A DNA stretch of 64,000 nucleotides from Herbaspirillum chlorophenolicum (lineage in GTDB: Bacteria; Pseudomonadota; Gammaproteobacteria; Burkholderiales; Burkholderiaceae_D), in the NCBI RefSeq assembly GCF_001189955.1, contig NZ_LFLT01000003.1, positions 62,001 to 126,000 on the forward strand, read 5' to 3'. The translations under genes and the position numbers were made by a program. Position 1 is the stretch's first letter; each line of letters opens with the position of its first letter. Below the pieces are notes generated by a model that was not told the origin of the DNA, ran no database searches, and saw only the letters and a list, made by a program, of their open reading frames with translations. Positions 29,326 through 37,364 of the stretch are shown here, in pieces.

Positions 29326-30198
29326 TCAGCGCACTCGGCCGCGGGCGCGGAGTTGCTCGCCGAGCCGAGCAATTTCTTGTTCGCCGCGCTGCAATGCAGC
29401 GCGGCTGGTGTGGACGGAATAGTGTCCCAGCACCAATGGGTGGGGATGCAGAACCGCCGTGCCGAGGATGAATTCCGTTGCACCTTCTGCAACGACCTCA
29501 ATCCCGGCACTGCTCTCATTGAGCACAGCGAGTTCGTTGGCGATACGCGCGCCAGCCAGGTGCAGCGCACCTTCGGAGACATGGAGCCAGCCGACGTGAT
29601 GATCCGGCTCCGGCGCCAGTTGCCAACGTTCACCATCGCGCAGCCGGACATGCAGCAACAGCAGGTTTTCAGGGGCAACCACCTGACTTTGGGCACCGGC
29701 ATGGCGACCAAGAATCAGGCGTGCCGGCCCTGATTGGGGAACGGCTTCGGGCGGCAGATACTGACTCTGCGCCGGCGCGTGTTCCAGTGCGGCCGGCAAG
29801 GCAACCCATAACTGGTACCCTCGAAAGCGTCCGATGCCGGCCGGAGAAGCGTCGTGCCAAACGCCTTGGCCCGCCCGCATCCATTCGACACTGCCCGCTT
29901 CCAGCACGCCCGAGGCCCCCGTTGTATCTTCGTAACGCAAGGAGCCCGACAGCAACACGGTCGTCGTAGCGATGCCCGAATGTGGATGCATCGGAAACAT
30001 CGCGCCGCCTGTAGCCTGGAAGTCGAAGTAGTCTAAAAACACGAAGGGCTTGACCTGGCGACCGACGTCTCCGGGACTGAATATCCTGGTCACAGGGCCA
30101 TGACGATGGCCGGAAGTCCGCTGGACAACGTAACGCCGGGGGCCTTGAGCTGCGGTCAATGACCGCGTGGGGCGAGGTGATGGAGTAAGGATGGACAT
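29326..30198 (-). CDS. Pirin family protein
   Basis: This is a 290-residue bicupin of the pirin family; members act as quercetin 2,3-dioxygenases or redox-linked regulators. The N-terminal cupin has the metal-binding FPMHPHSGIATTTVLLSG and a later Glu in SVEWMRAGQG. The second cupin (about 185-275) is more divergent, as in most pirins. I start at the ATG at 30198; a GTG at 30231 is the alternative and sits inside a palindrome. It is divergent from a LysR regulator and followed by doxX, so it probably belongs to the same stress regulon. Confidence 0.9.
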   Translation of the reverse strand: MSILTPSPRPTRSLTAAQGPRRYVVQRTSGHRHGPVTRIFSPGDVGRQVKPFVFLDYFDFQATGGAMFPMHPHSGIATTTVLLSGSLRYEDTTGASGVLEAGSVEWMRAGQGVWHDASPAGIGRFRGYQLWVALPAALEHAPAQSQYLPPEAVPQSGPARLILGRHAGAQSQVVAPENLLLLHVRLRDGERWQLAPEPDHHVGWLHVSEGALHLAGARIANELAVLNESSAGIEVVAEGATEFILGTAVLHPHPLVLGHYSVHTSRAALQRGEQEIARLGEQLRARGRVR

Positions 30199-30208
30199 CG
30201 AAGTAGTT

Positions 30209-30228
30209 CCGTCTAATGGGTTAGACGG
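30209..30228. promoter_or_regulatory. Perfect palindrome in the pirin leader
   Basis: CCGTCTAA and TTAGACGG flank TGGG. It lies 11 bp upstream of the pirin ATG in the divergent promoter region and is a candidate operator or leader hairpin. Confidence 0.5.
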
Positions 30229-30240
30229 CACTTTAGAAAC

Positions 30241-30263
30241 TAGACTTCCAACTGGGAAGCCTA
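30241..30263. promoter_or_regulatory. Candidate LysR-type operator
   Basis: TAGACTTCC and GGAAGCCTA are near-perfect inverted arms (8 of 9) around AACTG, midway between the divergent pirin and LysR genes. This dyad format fits LysR-type recognition sites. A half-site AGGCTTCC recurs upstream of wrbA (31286-31293). Confidence 0.55.
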
Positions 30264-30270
30264 TATGTTT

Positions 30271-30285
30271 CGATGGATCCCATCC
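30271..30285. promoter_or_regulatory. Palindrome shared with the wrbA promoter
   Basis: CGATGGATCCCATCC (GATGG-ATC-CCATC dyad) lies directly before the LysR ribosome site. It matches the wrbA-upstream palindrome at 31263-31277 in 13 of 15 positions, suggesting a common regulator. Confidence 0.5.
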
Positions 30286-30298
30286 ACAGGAGCGATAG

Positions 30299-31207
30299 AT
30301 GCTCGACGGCGTATCCCTAGATCAATTACGGACCTTCATAGCAGCGGCAGAAGAAGGCAGTTTTTCGGCAGCGGGACGCAAGCTGCGCCGGGCCCAATCC
30401 GTGGTGAGCCAGACCATGGCCAACCTCGAGGCACAGTTGCGCGTGCCTCTGTTCGATCGCAGCGCGCGCTACCCGGTGTTGACCGACGAGGGCAAAGCAC
30501 TGCTGGGGGAAGCCAAGACCGTGGTCAATGGCATGGATGCCTTCAAGGCGAGAGCACGCACTTTGTCCGAGGGCTTGGAACCAGAGCTATCGGTGGCCGT
30601 TGATGTGATGTATCCGATGGCGTCATTGACGGACGCCGTCGGCGCCTTTCGCCAGGCTTTTCCGACGACGCCGCTGCGCATGTATGTCGAGGCACTTGGC
30701 GCGGTTGTCCAACCTGTGCTGGATGGCGCTTGCCGCATCGGAGTGATTGGTTCGATGCCCGTGGTTCCCGATGGGCTGGACGCAGAGAAGCTACCAGAAG
30801 TACCTATGATCACCGTCGTCGCCCCAGCCCATCCGCTGGCACAAACCCAAGGCATCTTGCGCAGCAAAGAACTCGAACAGCATGTGCAATTGGTGCTGAC
30901 CGACCGCACCACACTGACTGCCGGCAGCAATTTCGGCGTGTTCTCTCCGTTGATCTGGCGCCTTGCCGACCTCGGTGCGAAGCATGCCTTCCTCAAAGCC
31001 GGTTTTGGCTGGGGACATATGCCGCTGGCAATGGTGGAACCAGACCTGGAAGCTGGGCGATTGGTTCGCATCCATCTGGAAATCCATCACCCGACGACAC
31101 CAGGCATCGCCATGTATGCCGTCTACCGCAAAGATGCGCCGCCCGGGCCGGCCGGACGCTGGTTCATCGATCGGCTGCAACAGTTCATGTCCAATGCGGC
31201 GGCATGA
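30299..31207 (+). CDS. LysR-family transcriptional regulator
   Basis: This is a 302-residue LysR regulator. An N-terminal winged helix-turn-helix (about 1-65, [24 protein letters not shown]) is followed by a linker helix and a substrate-binding domain (about 90-295). AGGAG lies 6 nt upstream. It is divergent from pirin-doxX and 155 bp upstream of the wrbA operon in the same direction. It therefore probably controls both, and the shared palindromes support this. The inducer is likely a quinone or electrophile, inferred from the enzymes it flanks. Confidence 0.92.
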   Translation: MLDGVSLDQLRTFIAAAEEGSFSAAGRKLRRAQSVVSQTMANLEAQLRVPLFDRSARYPVLTDEGKALLGEAKTVVNGMDAFKARARTLSEGLEPELSVAVDVMYPMASLTDAVGAFRQAFPTTPLRMYVEALGAVVQPVLDGACRIGVIGSMPVVPDGLDAEKLPEVPMITVVAPAHPLAQTQGILRSKELEQHVQLVLTDRTTLTAGSNFGVFSPLIWRLADLGAKHAFLKAGFGWGHMPLAMVEPDLEAGRLVRIHLEIHHPTTPGIAMYAVYRKDAPPGPAGRWFIDRLQQFMSNAAA

Positions 31208-31262
31208 CCCTGTTCCCGAGAGCCCTCATGGCTCCGGCGCCCTTTCTTGACATCGGTTTCGC

Positions 31263-31277
31263 CGATGGATTCCATCG
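31263..31277. promoter_or_regulatory. Palindrome upstream of wrbA
   Basis: A perfect dyad CGATGGA-T-TCCATCG lies 85 bp before the wrbA start. It shares 13 of 15 positions with 30271-30285. A half-site AGGCTTCC (31286-31293) and a TATAGG follow. Confidence 0.5.
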
Positions 31278-31362
31278 AAACAAACAGGCTTCCACTATAG
31301 GTCAATGGCTCCTAATCTTCGTTACATGCAACTCGCCGAGTTGCCCAAACCAGGAGCCTCTC

Positions 31363-31962
31363 ATGACCAAGGTACTCGTTCTCTACTATTCCTCCTACGG
31401 CCACATCGAGCAAATGGCCGAAGCCATTGCCGAAGGCGCCCGCAGCACCGGCGCCCAGGTCGATATCAGGCGCGTGCCCGAAACCGTGCCGACGGAAATC
31501 GCGAAGAACGCGCACTTCAAGCTTGACCAGGCGGCACCTGTCGCGATAGTGGCTGACCTGGAGCACTACGACGCCATCATCGTCGGCACCGGCACACGCT
31601 TTGGCCGCATGTCTTCCCAGATGGCAGCCTTCCTCGACCAGGCCGGCGGCCTGTGGGCACGTGGCGCACTCAACGGCAAAGTCGGCGCCGCCTTCAGCTC
31701 GTCGGCCACCCAGCATGGCGGCCAAGAGACCACCCTGTTCTCGATCATCACCAACCTGCTGCACTTTGGCATGACCATTGTCGGCCTGCCGTACAGCCAC
31801 CAAGGCCAAATGAGCGTCGACGAGATTGTGGGAGGCGCGCCTTACGGTGCAACTACCGTGGCCGGAGGCGACGGTTCACGCCAGCCATCGGCGATCGACC
31901 TGGCTGGCGCGCGCCACCAAGGCGAACTGGTCGCCAAGACAGCCGCCAAGCTGTTCAGCTAA
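31363..31962 (+). CDS. wrbA: NAD(P)H:quinone oxidoreductase, WrbA type
   Basis: This is a 199-residue flavodoxin-like FMN enzyme (E. coli WrbA 198) that reduces quinones by two electrons, avoiding semiquinones. The FMN phosphate loop [12 protein letters not shown] starts the protein; [11 protein letters not shown] and [13 protein letters not shown] are family motifs. The frame is open far upstream into lysR, but the ATG at 31363 has AGGAG 8 nt before it and aligns with the family start. It is the first gene of a five-gene unit. Confidence 0.95.
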   Translation: MTKVLVLYYSSYGHIEQMAEAIAEGARSTGAQVDIRRVPETVPTEIAKNAHFKLDQAAPVAIVADLEHYDAIIVGTGTRFGRMSSQMAAFLDQAGGLWARGALNGKVGAAFSSSATQHGGQETTLFSIITNLLHFGMTIVGLPYSHQGQMSVDEIVGGAPYGATTVAGGDGSRQPSAIDLAGARHQGELVAKTAAKLFS

Positions 31963-32010
31963 GGCCCCACGCCGCATCCAGGCGGCCTGGCATCCATTCA
32001 ATACCATCAT

Positions 32011-32029
32011 CCCGGGCTTGCGGCCCGGG
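32011..32029 (+). repeat. Intercistronic hairpin between wrbA and the SDR gene
   Basis: A perfect 7-bp stem CCCGGGC / GCCCGGG surrounds loop TTGCG, with no T run. It may stabilise or process the wrbA part of the transcript. Confidence 0.55.
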
Positions 32030-32062
32030 CGGGGCGCACTCGTCCCTTTTCCGGAGAACAAC

Positions 32063-32839
32063 ATGAGCATCAAGGATTTCACCGACAAGGTTGTGCTGGT
32101 TACGGGAGCCGGCTCCGGTATCGGCCGCGAAGCCGCACGCATCTTTGCCGATCAGGGCGCCTTGGTTTACCTGGCGGACGTCGGCGCTCACGGCTTGGCA
32201 GAAACCAAGGATCTGATTGCCGAGCTCGGTGGCAAGGTGCAGGCGGCACGGGTCGATGTATCCGTCGAAAGCGAGGTTGCCGCACTGGTCAAGCGAATTG
32301 CCAAGGAAGCTGGCCGCCTGGATGTCGCGTTCAACAATGCCGGCGTCTCCGGCCAGGCTCACCGGATCGAGGACTACCCGACGGCCGACTTCGACCGTGT
32401 GATCGCGATCAATCTGCGCAGCGTGTTTCTGGGTATGAAGCATGAGCTGCCCCTGCTCAAGCGCAGCGGGGGTGGCGCAATCGTCAACACCGCCTCGGTC
32501 GCGGCGCTGACCGGACCAGGCGGCATGAGCGCCTATGCAGCATCCAAGCACGGCGTGCACGGACTGACCAGGGTGGCGGCGATGGAGAACGCAGCTCATG
32601 GCGTGCGCGTCAATGCGCTGGCTCCCGGCTGGACCGAGACGCCCATGGTCGTTACGGCCAGCGCCCAGAACCCCGGCTTTGCCCAACTGGCAACCACCGC
32701 CATCCCCGCCAAGCGCGGCGCGCATCCCAACGAGATTGCCGCAGCGGCCGTCTGGCTAGCCTCCGATGCCGCCAGCTATGTGATGGGCCAGATGTTGGTC
32801 GTTGACGGCGGCATGACAATCGGCGGCTTCGAACTCTGA
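32063..32839 (+). CDS. SDR family oxidoreductase (glucose/3-oxoacyl reductase-like)
   Basis: This is a 258-residue classical SDR with cofactor motif [12 protein letters not shown], catalytic Ser in NTASVAAL and YAASK. The conserved NALAPGWTETPM and C-terminal GQMLVVDGGM are present. CGGAGAAC precedes the ATG at 32063; the longer open frame upstream overlaps wrbA and is rejected. It is the second gene of the wrbA operon, and the substrate is probably a small carbonyl. Confidence 0.9.
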   Translation: MSIKDFTDKVVLVTGAGSGIGREAARIFADQGALVYLADVGAHGLAETKDLIAELGGKVQAARVDVSVESEVAALVKRIAKEAGRLDVAFNNAGVSGQAHRIEDYPTADFDRVIAINLRSVFLGMKHELPLLKRSGGGAIVNTASVAALTGPGGMSAYAASKHGVHGLTRVAAMENAAHGVRVNALAPGWTETPMVVTASAQNPGFAQLATTAIPAKRGAHPNEIAAAAVWLASDAASYVMGQMLVVDGGMTIGGFEL

Positions 32840-32870
32840 ACTTCTGCACCCACTATCCAAGGAAAAATCC

Positions 32871-33299
32871 ATGTCTCAAGCCAATGCCAGCGAGGCCGCC
32901 AAGGCCGTCATCCGCCGCAACACCGAGGAAGTACAAAGCGGCGGCAACTGGGCGCTGTTCGACGAACTGTTCGACGACGGTTTCCTCGACCACACGCCGC
33001 AACCGAACTGCACCCCGGACAAGGCCGGCGCCTTGGGCCTGTACCGCAAGCTGCGCGAGGCCTTCCCGGATTTCCACGCCGCCATCCATTGGCAACGCGC
33101 CGATGGTGATGTAGTGACCACCTATAAAACCTACTACGGCACGCATCGGGGCGACTTCCTGGGCCTTGCGCCCACGGGCCGGGCCATCCATTTCGAAACG
33201 GTGGATGCCATGCGCGTACAAAACGGCAAGATCACCGAACACTGGGGGGTGGCCAATCTGTACTCGGTACTTCAACAACTAGGCGCACTGCCGCGCTAA
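32871..33299 (+). CDS. SnoaL-like ester cyclase/polyketide cyclase family protein
   Basis: This is a 142-residue NTF2-fold protein of the SnoaL/ester cyclase family. It has the typical DELFDDGFLDHTP, LREAFPDFHAAIHWQRADGD and GRAIHFETVDAMRVQNGKITEHWGV. These domains form a hydrophobic pocket, but many members have no known activity. AAGGA lies 7 nt upstream. It sits between two SDR genes in the same operon. Confidence 0.88.
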   Translation: MSQANASEAAKAVIRRNTEEVQSGGNWALFDELFDDGFLDHTPQPNCTPDKAGALGLYRKLREAFPDFHAAIHWQRADGDVVTTYKTYYGTHRGDFLGLAPTGRAIHFETVDAMRVQNGKITEHWGVANLYSVLQQLGALPR

Positions 33300-33309
33300 G
33301 GAGCAAGCC

Positions 33310-34083
33310 ATGAATACCAATATCCTGCAAGGCAAGGTCGTTGTCGTCACCGGCGCGGCCAGCGGCATCGGCCGGGCCATCGCCATCAATGCCGCCAAGC
33401 ATGGCGCCAAGGCGGTCATCGTTTCCGATATCAACGAAACGCCGCGCGAAGGCGGCACACCCACCGCTCACGAGATCGAGGCATTCGATGTGCCGGTCCG
33501 TTTCCACAAGACCGACGTCAGCCAGCGCGAACAAGTCGATGCGCTGGTCGAGGCTGCGGCGAAATTCGGCGGCGTCGATGTGATGGTCGCAAACGCCGGC
33601 ATTACGCTCCGTGCCGACGGCGCAGATGTGAACGAAGACGATTTTCATCGCCTGATGTCGGTCAATCTTGACGGGACGCTGTTCAGCGCCCAAGCCGCCG
33701 CGCGCCAGATGAAGGCGCGCGGCAAGGCCGGCAGCATTGTGCTGATGGCCAGCATGGGCGGCTTGTCGGGCGCCGGCATGACCGTGGCCTATTCCACCAG
33801 CAAGGGTGGCGTGGTGCTGATGGCCAAGGCCATGGCCGATGCGCTGGGGCCGGACGGTATCCGCGTCAATGCGGTGGCGCCCGGCACCATCGACACCCAC
33901 TTGCTGCGCACCAGCCCCGGCATCGCCGAGGCGGCAGAGGGCTTTCGCCAGCGCACGCCCCTGCGCCGCCTGGGCCGTCCCGAAGAAATTGGCGATGCCG
34001 TAGCCTGGCTGGGCTCGGACCTGTCCAGCTATGTGACGGGCATTGCCTTGCTAGTCGACGGCGGCCTGCTGTCCGTCATCTGA
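33310..34083 (+). CDS. SDR family oxidoreductase
   Basis: This is a 257-residue classical SDR with TGAASGIG, ANAG, the catalytic Ser in LMASMGGLSG, and YSTSK. It also has the C-terminal SYVTGIALLVDGG of FabG-like members. AAGGAG lies 6 nt upstream of the ATG. It starts 10 bp after the SnoaL-like gene. It is paralogous in fold to the second gene of this operon but clearly a separate lineage. Confidence 0.9.
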   Translation: MNTNILQGKVVVVTGAASGIGRAIAINAAKHGAKAVIVSDINETPREGGTPTAHEIEAFDVPVRFHKTDVSQREQVDALVEAAAKFGGVDVMVANAGITLRADGADVNEDDFHRLMSVNLDGTLFSAQAAARQMKARGKAGSIVLMASMGGLSGAGMTVAYSTSKGGVVLMAKAMADALGPDGIRVNAVAPGTIDTHLLRTSPGIAEAAEGFRQRTPLRRLGRPEEIGDAVAWLGSDLSSYVTGIALLVDGGLLSVI

Positions 34084-34112
34084 AACCTCCTCCTATTTCA
34101 AGGCTACTCATC

Positions 34113-35066
34113 ATGAACACTACCATCCGCTTCCATCAGTACGGTACTCCTTCCGTCCTCCAGATCGAAGACGATCCCATTGGCGCACCCGGCGCCGGCG
34201 AAGTACGCCTGCGCCATGAAGCCATCGGCGTCAATTTCATCGACACGCTGTTCCGGCAAGGTACGTACCCGGTGCCGCTGCCTTCAGTGCCTGGCGTCGA
34301 GGGAGTCGGCATTGTCGAGGCATTGGGCGCCGGCGTTGCCGGCATCACGGCAGACCAGCGCATGGCCTACTACCTGGCGCCGGGCAGCTACACCCAGCAG
34401 CGCCTGATTGCGGCCGAGCATCTGGTTCCGGTGCCGGACGACCTATCCGCCGAACTGGTGGCTGCCTTGCTGACCAAGGGCCTGACCGCCTGGGCCGGAC
34501 TGAACGGCTACCACCAGCTCCAGGCCGGGCAAACCGTGCTGGTCCAAGGCGCCTCCAGCAGCGTGGGCAATCTGCTGGCACGCTGGGCCAAGGCGCGCGG
34601 CGCCACCGTGATCGGCACAGCAGGATCGCCAGAGAAGCGCGCTGCCCTGGCCCCCGCGATCGACCATGTATTGCCGTCGGACGCGCCTGATCTGGCGGCC
34701 CAGTTGAAGCGCCTCTCGCCGCAGGGCATCGATGTGGCCTACGAATTCGTTGGCAAGGCGACTTTCGCAGCCACGCTAGCCGCGGTGCGCGACGGCGGAA
34801 CCATCGTCTCGATCGGCTCCGCCTCCGGCGCCCCGGAGTTCGACCAGGCCGAGATCGCGCGTCGCCAAATCCGGATGGTCGGCGGCCCGATGGTCAACCA
34901 CTTGCAAGGACGTACCGGTGAAGCCACGGCCGCGGTGTTCGATGCCTACCGGCGCGGCCTGTTCGGTTCGGTCGCCGCCACGCGCTACGCGCTCAAAGAT
35001 GCTGCCCAAGCCCACGCCGACATCGCCGGGCGCAACAAGGCAGGATCGCTGGTGCTGATTCCGTGA
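34113..35066 (+). CDS. Zinc-independent quinone oxidoreductase (MDR family)
   Basis: This is a 317-residue NADPH:quinone reductase of the QOR type. The N-terminal GroES-like domain has the conserved GVNFIDTLFRQGTYP, GVEGVGIVEALG and LTKGLTAW. The Rossmann domain has VLVQGASSSVGNLL. The zinc ligands of alcohol dehydrogenases are absent, which fits a zinc-independent enzyme. It is the last gene of the wrbA operon, which therefore encodes two unrelated quinone reductases. The hairpin downstream is oriented for the tRNA gene rather than for this operon. Confidence 0.92.
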   Translation: MNTTIRFHQYGTPSVLQIEDDPIGAPGAGEVRLRHEAIGVNFIDTLFRQGTYPVPLPSVPGVEGVGIVEALGAGVAGITADQRMAYYLAPGSYTQQRLIAAEHLVPVPDDLSAELVAALLTKGLTAWAGLNGYHQLQAGQTVLVQGASSSVGNLLARWAKARGATVIGTAGSPEKRAALAPAIDHVLPSDAPDLAAQLKRLSPQGIDVAYEFVGKATFAATLAAVRDGGTIVSIGSASGAPEFDQAEIARRQIRMVGGPMVNHLQGRTGEATAAVFDAYRRGLFGSVAATRYALKDAAQAHADIAGRNKAGSLVLIP

Positions 35067-35111
35067 TACGGTGTGGCAAATCTCTCTGAACAAATAAAAA
35101 AATTGCGAAAC

Positions 35112-35145
35112 AAAAAAAAGCGGCCCACATCACTGTGGGCCGCTT
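35112..35145 (-). terminator. Terminator of tRNA-Thr
   Basis: Read leftward, an 11-bp stem (AAGCGGCCCAC and its complement, loop of 6) is followed by a T8 run. It starts 7 bp past the tRNA 3' end. Confidence 0.82.
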
Positions 35146-35151
35146 CGATAT

Positions 35152-35227
35152 TGGTGCTGGCTGCAGGACTTGAACCCGCCACCCCCTGATTACAAGTCAG
35201 GTGCTCTACCAGATGAGCTAAGCCAGC
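35152..35227 (-). tRNA. tRNA-Thr (anticodon UGU)
   Basis: A 76-nt cloverleaf is read on the minus strand. The acceptor stem is GCTGGCT / AGCCAGC with discriminator A and encoded CCA. The D-arm is AGCTCATCTGGTAGAGC. The anticodon stem CCTGA / TCAGG has loop CTTGTAA, giving anticodon TGT (Thr, ACA). The T-arm contains GGGTTCAAGTCC. It marks the boundary between the accessory-looking stretch to the left and conserved genes to the right. Confidence 0.97.
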
Positions 35228-35252
35228 AAAAACTTCAGCCGGCGATTATAGC

Positions 35253-35744
35253 CTACTTGATACGGGTAAGTACAGGGCGTCCGCCCTTTTTTGGTGGTTC
35301 CGGGTCATCATCGCCCGGCGCTTCGGTCACAGAGGCCTTTTTCTCGGGCTCGGAAACCGGGACGGAAGACAACATGGGGGCGCTCCCATCCTTCTCGCCT
35401 TCCTGTTCAGCCTCGACGGGTGCAGTGCCCAGGTTGGGCGCTTCGAAGGCCATGCCCTGGCCGTTTTCGCGGGCGTAGATGGCGATGACGTTCTCGACCG
35501 GGATCAGGATGTCCTTGGAAACGCCGCCAAAACGCGCACTGAAGCTGATGCTGTCATTTTCCATCTTCAGGCTGCTGGTGGCCTCGAAGCTGATGTTGAG
35601 GACGATTTCGCCGTTCTTGACGAATTGCATCGGCACACGCGTACGGCCGTCGACCACTACTGCGATGTGGGGCGTAAAGCCATTGTCGGTGCACCATTCG
35701 TAAATGGCGCGCAGCAGATAAGGCTTGGTTGAAACTTCAGGCAT
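35253..35744 (-). CDS. sspB: ClpXP protease specificity-enhancing factor SspB
   Basis: This adaptor delivers ssrA-tagged proteins to ClpXP. The protein is 163 residues. The folded domain (about 1-110) starts MPEVSTKPYLLRAIYEWC and contains SISFSARFGGVSKDI. The acidic linker ends in a short conserved tail (KKGGRPVLTRIK), matching the ClpX-binding XB tail. I use the ATG at 35744; the frame stays open far upstream but without family similarity. It follows sspA, from which a nested hairpin (35835-35867) separates it. Confidence 0.94.
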   Translation of the reverse strand: MPEVSTKPYLLRAIYEWCTDNGFTPHIAVVVDGRTRVPMQFVKNGEIVLNISFEATSSLKMENDSISFSARFGGVSKDILIPVENVIAIYARENGQGMAFEAPNLGTAPVEAEQEGEKDGSAPMLSSVPVSEPEKKASVTEAPGDDDPEPPKKGGRPVLTRIK

Positions 35745-35834
35745 GACTGGGTGTGTAGTGCGATGCACTGGCATGGGGGCCTGCGCATCTGCCGGCATGG
35801 CCGGGGTGGAACTGCAAAACGGTTCGACTGCTGC

Positions 35835-35867
35835 TGCCGTCCCGGCTGGAAGCCGGAACGGACGGCA
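35835..35867 (-). repeat. Nested hairpin between sspA and sspB
   Basis: Outer arms TGCCGTCC / GGACGGCA enclose inner arms CGGCT / AGCCG around GGA. No T run follows, so it may attenuate or stabilise rather than terminate. Confidence 0.5.
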
Positions 35868-35875
35868 TGTACGGC

Positions 35876-36487
35876 TTAACGGCGCATGACCTTTTCCGAC
35901 GGGGTCAGCGCTTCGATGTAGGCCGGGCGCGAGAAAATGCGCTCGGCATACTTCATCAGCGGGGCTGCGGTCTTGGACAGCTCGATGCCATAATGATCCA
36001 GGCGCCACAGCAGCGGGGCCAGGGCCACGTCCAGCATGGAGAACTCGTCGCCCAGCATGTACTTGTTCTTCAGGAACAGGGGCGCCAGTTGAGTCAAGCG
36101 GTCGCGGATTTCGTTGCGAGCCTTCTCCTGGCTCTTCTCGGCAGCCTTGGACTTTTCGTTCTCCAGCGTGTGCACGTGGATGAACAGTTCCTTCTCGAAG
36201 TTGAACAGCATCAGGCGGGCGCGGGCGCGCATGAGCGGGTCGGCCGGCATCAGTTGCGGGTGCGGGAAACGCTCATCGATGTATTCGTTGATGATGTTCG
36301 ACTCGTACAGCACCAGGTCGCGCTCGACCAGGATGGGAACCTGGCCGTAGGGGTTCATGACGGAAATGTCTTCCGGCTTGTTGAACAGGTCAACATCGCG
36401 GATTTCGAAATCCATGCCCTTTTCGAACAGGACAAGGCGGCAACGTTGCGAAAATGGGCAGGTCGTGCCCGAATAAAGAACCATCAT
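35876..36487 (-). CDS. sspA: Stringent starvation protein A (GST-fold RNA polymerase-associated)
   Basis: This is a 203-residue glutathione-S-transferase-fold protein that binds RNA polymerase and affects stress and virulence transcription. The thioredoxin-like N-domain MMVLYSGTTCPFSQRCR and conserved PYGQVPILVERDLVLYES are present. The all-helical C-domain contains FSMLDVALAPLLWRL. SspA proteins lack GST activity. It is upstream of sspB and downstream of petC, a common betaproteobacterial order. Confidence 0.95.
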   Translation of the reverse strand: MMVLYSGTTCPFSQRCRLVLFEKGMDFEIRDVDLFNKPEDISVMNPYGQVPILVERDLVLYESNIINEYIDERFPHPQLMPADPLMRARARLMLFNFEKELFIHVHTLENEKSKAAEKSQEKARNEIRDRLTQLAPLFLKNKYMLGDEFSMLDVALAPLLWRLDHYGIELSKTAAPLMKYAERIFSRPAYIEALTPSEKVMRR

Positions 36488-36575
36488 TTTTGTAGAGCCC
36501 TAAAAACAAAAGGGGGGCGAGACGCATAACGCTCACCCCGATACGCAATTCCGCAAACTTCGCGGAGTCGAGATT

Positions 36576-37340
36576 TTACTTGACGTTCTTCCAGTAGGAA
36601 GCGTTCAGACGCCACGTCAGAACCAGGAAGACGCCCAGGAACAACAGTACCCAGACGCCAAGCCGTTTACGCGTATTCTGCGCAGGTTCGGCCATCCACT
36701 CGAGATAACCGACCAGATCGGCGACGGCGTTATCATATTCGATTGCGCTCATCTTGCCCGGTTTGATCTGCTCGAATCCCGCGAATTTGTGGATAGTCTT
36801 GCCTTCGTCGTGGGGATCTTTCTCCTCGACGTACTTGGCGCCCCTGATTCCTTGCAATTCCCACAACACATGCGGCATGCCGACATTAGGGAAAAGCATG
36901 TTGTTCCAGCCGGTGGGGCGGCTGTCATCCTTATAATAACTGCGCAGGTAGGTATAAATCCAGTCCGGACCCGATCCAAGTTCGGATGCCTTGGCCCGCG
37001 CGATCACCGAAAGGTCCGGTGGCGTGGCCCCAAACCAGGCTTTGGCGTCCTGCGGCTGCATCGAAATTTTCATCAGATCTCCGACTTTTTCCCCTGTAAA
37101 CAAGAGGTTATTCTTGATCTGGTCTTCCGACAGGCCGATGTCGCGCAGGCGGTTGTAGCGCATCGATGATGCCGAATGGCAATTCAGGCAATAGTTGACG
37201 AACAGCTTGGCGCCATTTTGCAATGCGGAAACATCCTTGGTGCGATCCGGCGCGTGATCCAGTGCAAAGCCACCTTCGTTGGCGCAAGCGAACGCCGGCA
37301 ACAGCACCAGCGTTGCGATCAGTCTCTTCAGCAATTTCAT
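36576..37340 (-). CDS. petC: Ubiquinol-cytochrome c reductase, cytochrome c1
   Basis: This haem-c subunit of the bc1 complex is 254 residues. A signal peptide ends near residue 20. CLNCH (Cys51, Cys54, His55) binds haem, with Met in NVGMPHVLWEL as the likely sixth ligand. A C-terminal membrane anchor lies at about 225-245. AAGGA lies 8 nt upstream. It is the third gene of petABC. Confidence 0.97.
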   Translation of the reverse strand: MKLLKRLIATLVLLPAFACANEGGFALDHAPDRTKDVSALQNGAKLFVNYCLNCHSASSMRYNRLRDIGLSEDQIKNNLLFTGEKVGDLMKISMQPQDAKAWFGATPPDLSVIARAKASELGSGPDWIYTYLRSYYKDDSRPTGWNNMLFPNVGMPHVLWELQGIRGAKYVEEKDPHDEGKTIHKFAGFEQIKPGKMSAIEYDNAVADLVGYLEWMAEPAQNTRKRLGVWVLLFLGVFLVLTWRLNASYWKNVK

Positions 37341-37364
37341 ATTCTTGTCCTTTTGGCGGCTGGC

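Noticed and set aside
35152-35227. tRNA-Thr as an integrated-element attachment site
   Set aside because: No direct repeat of the tRNA 3' end and no integrase were seen in the window.
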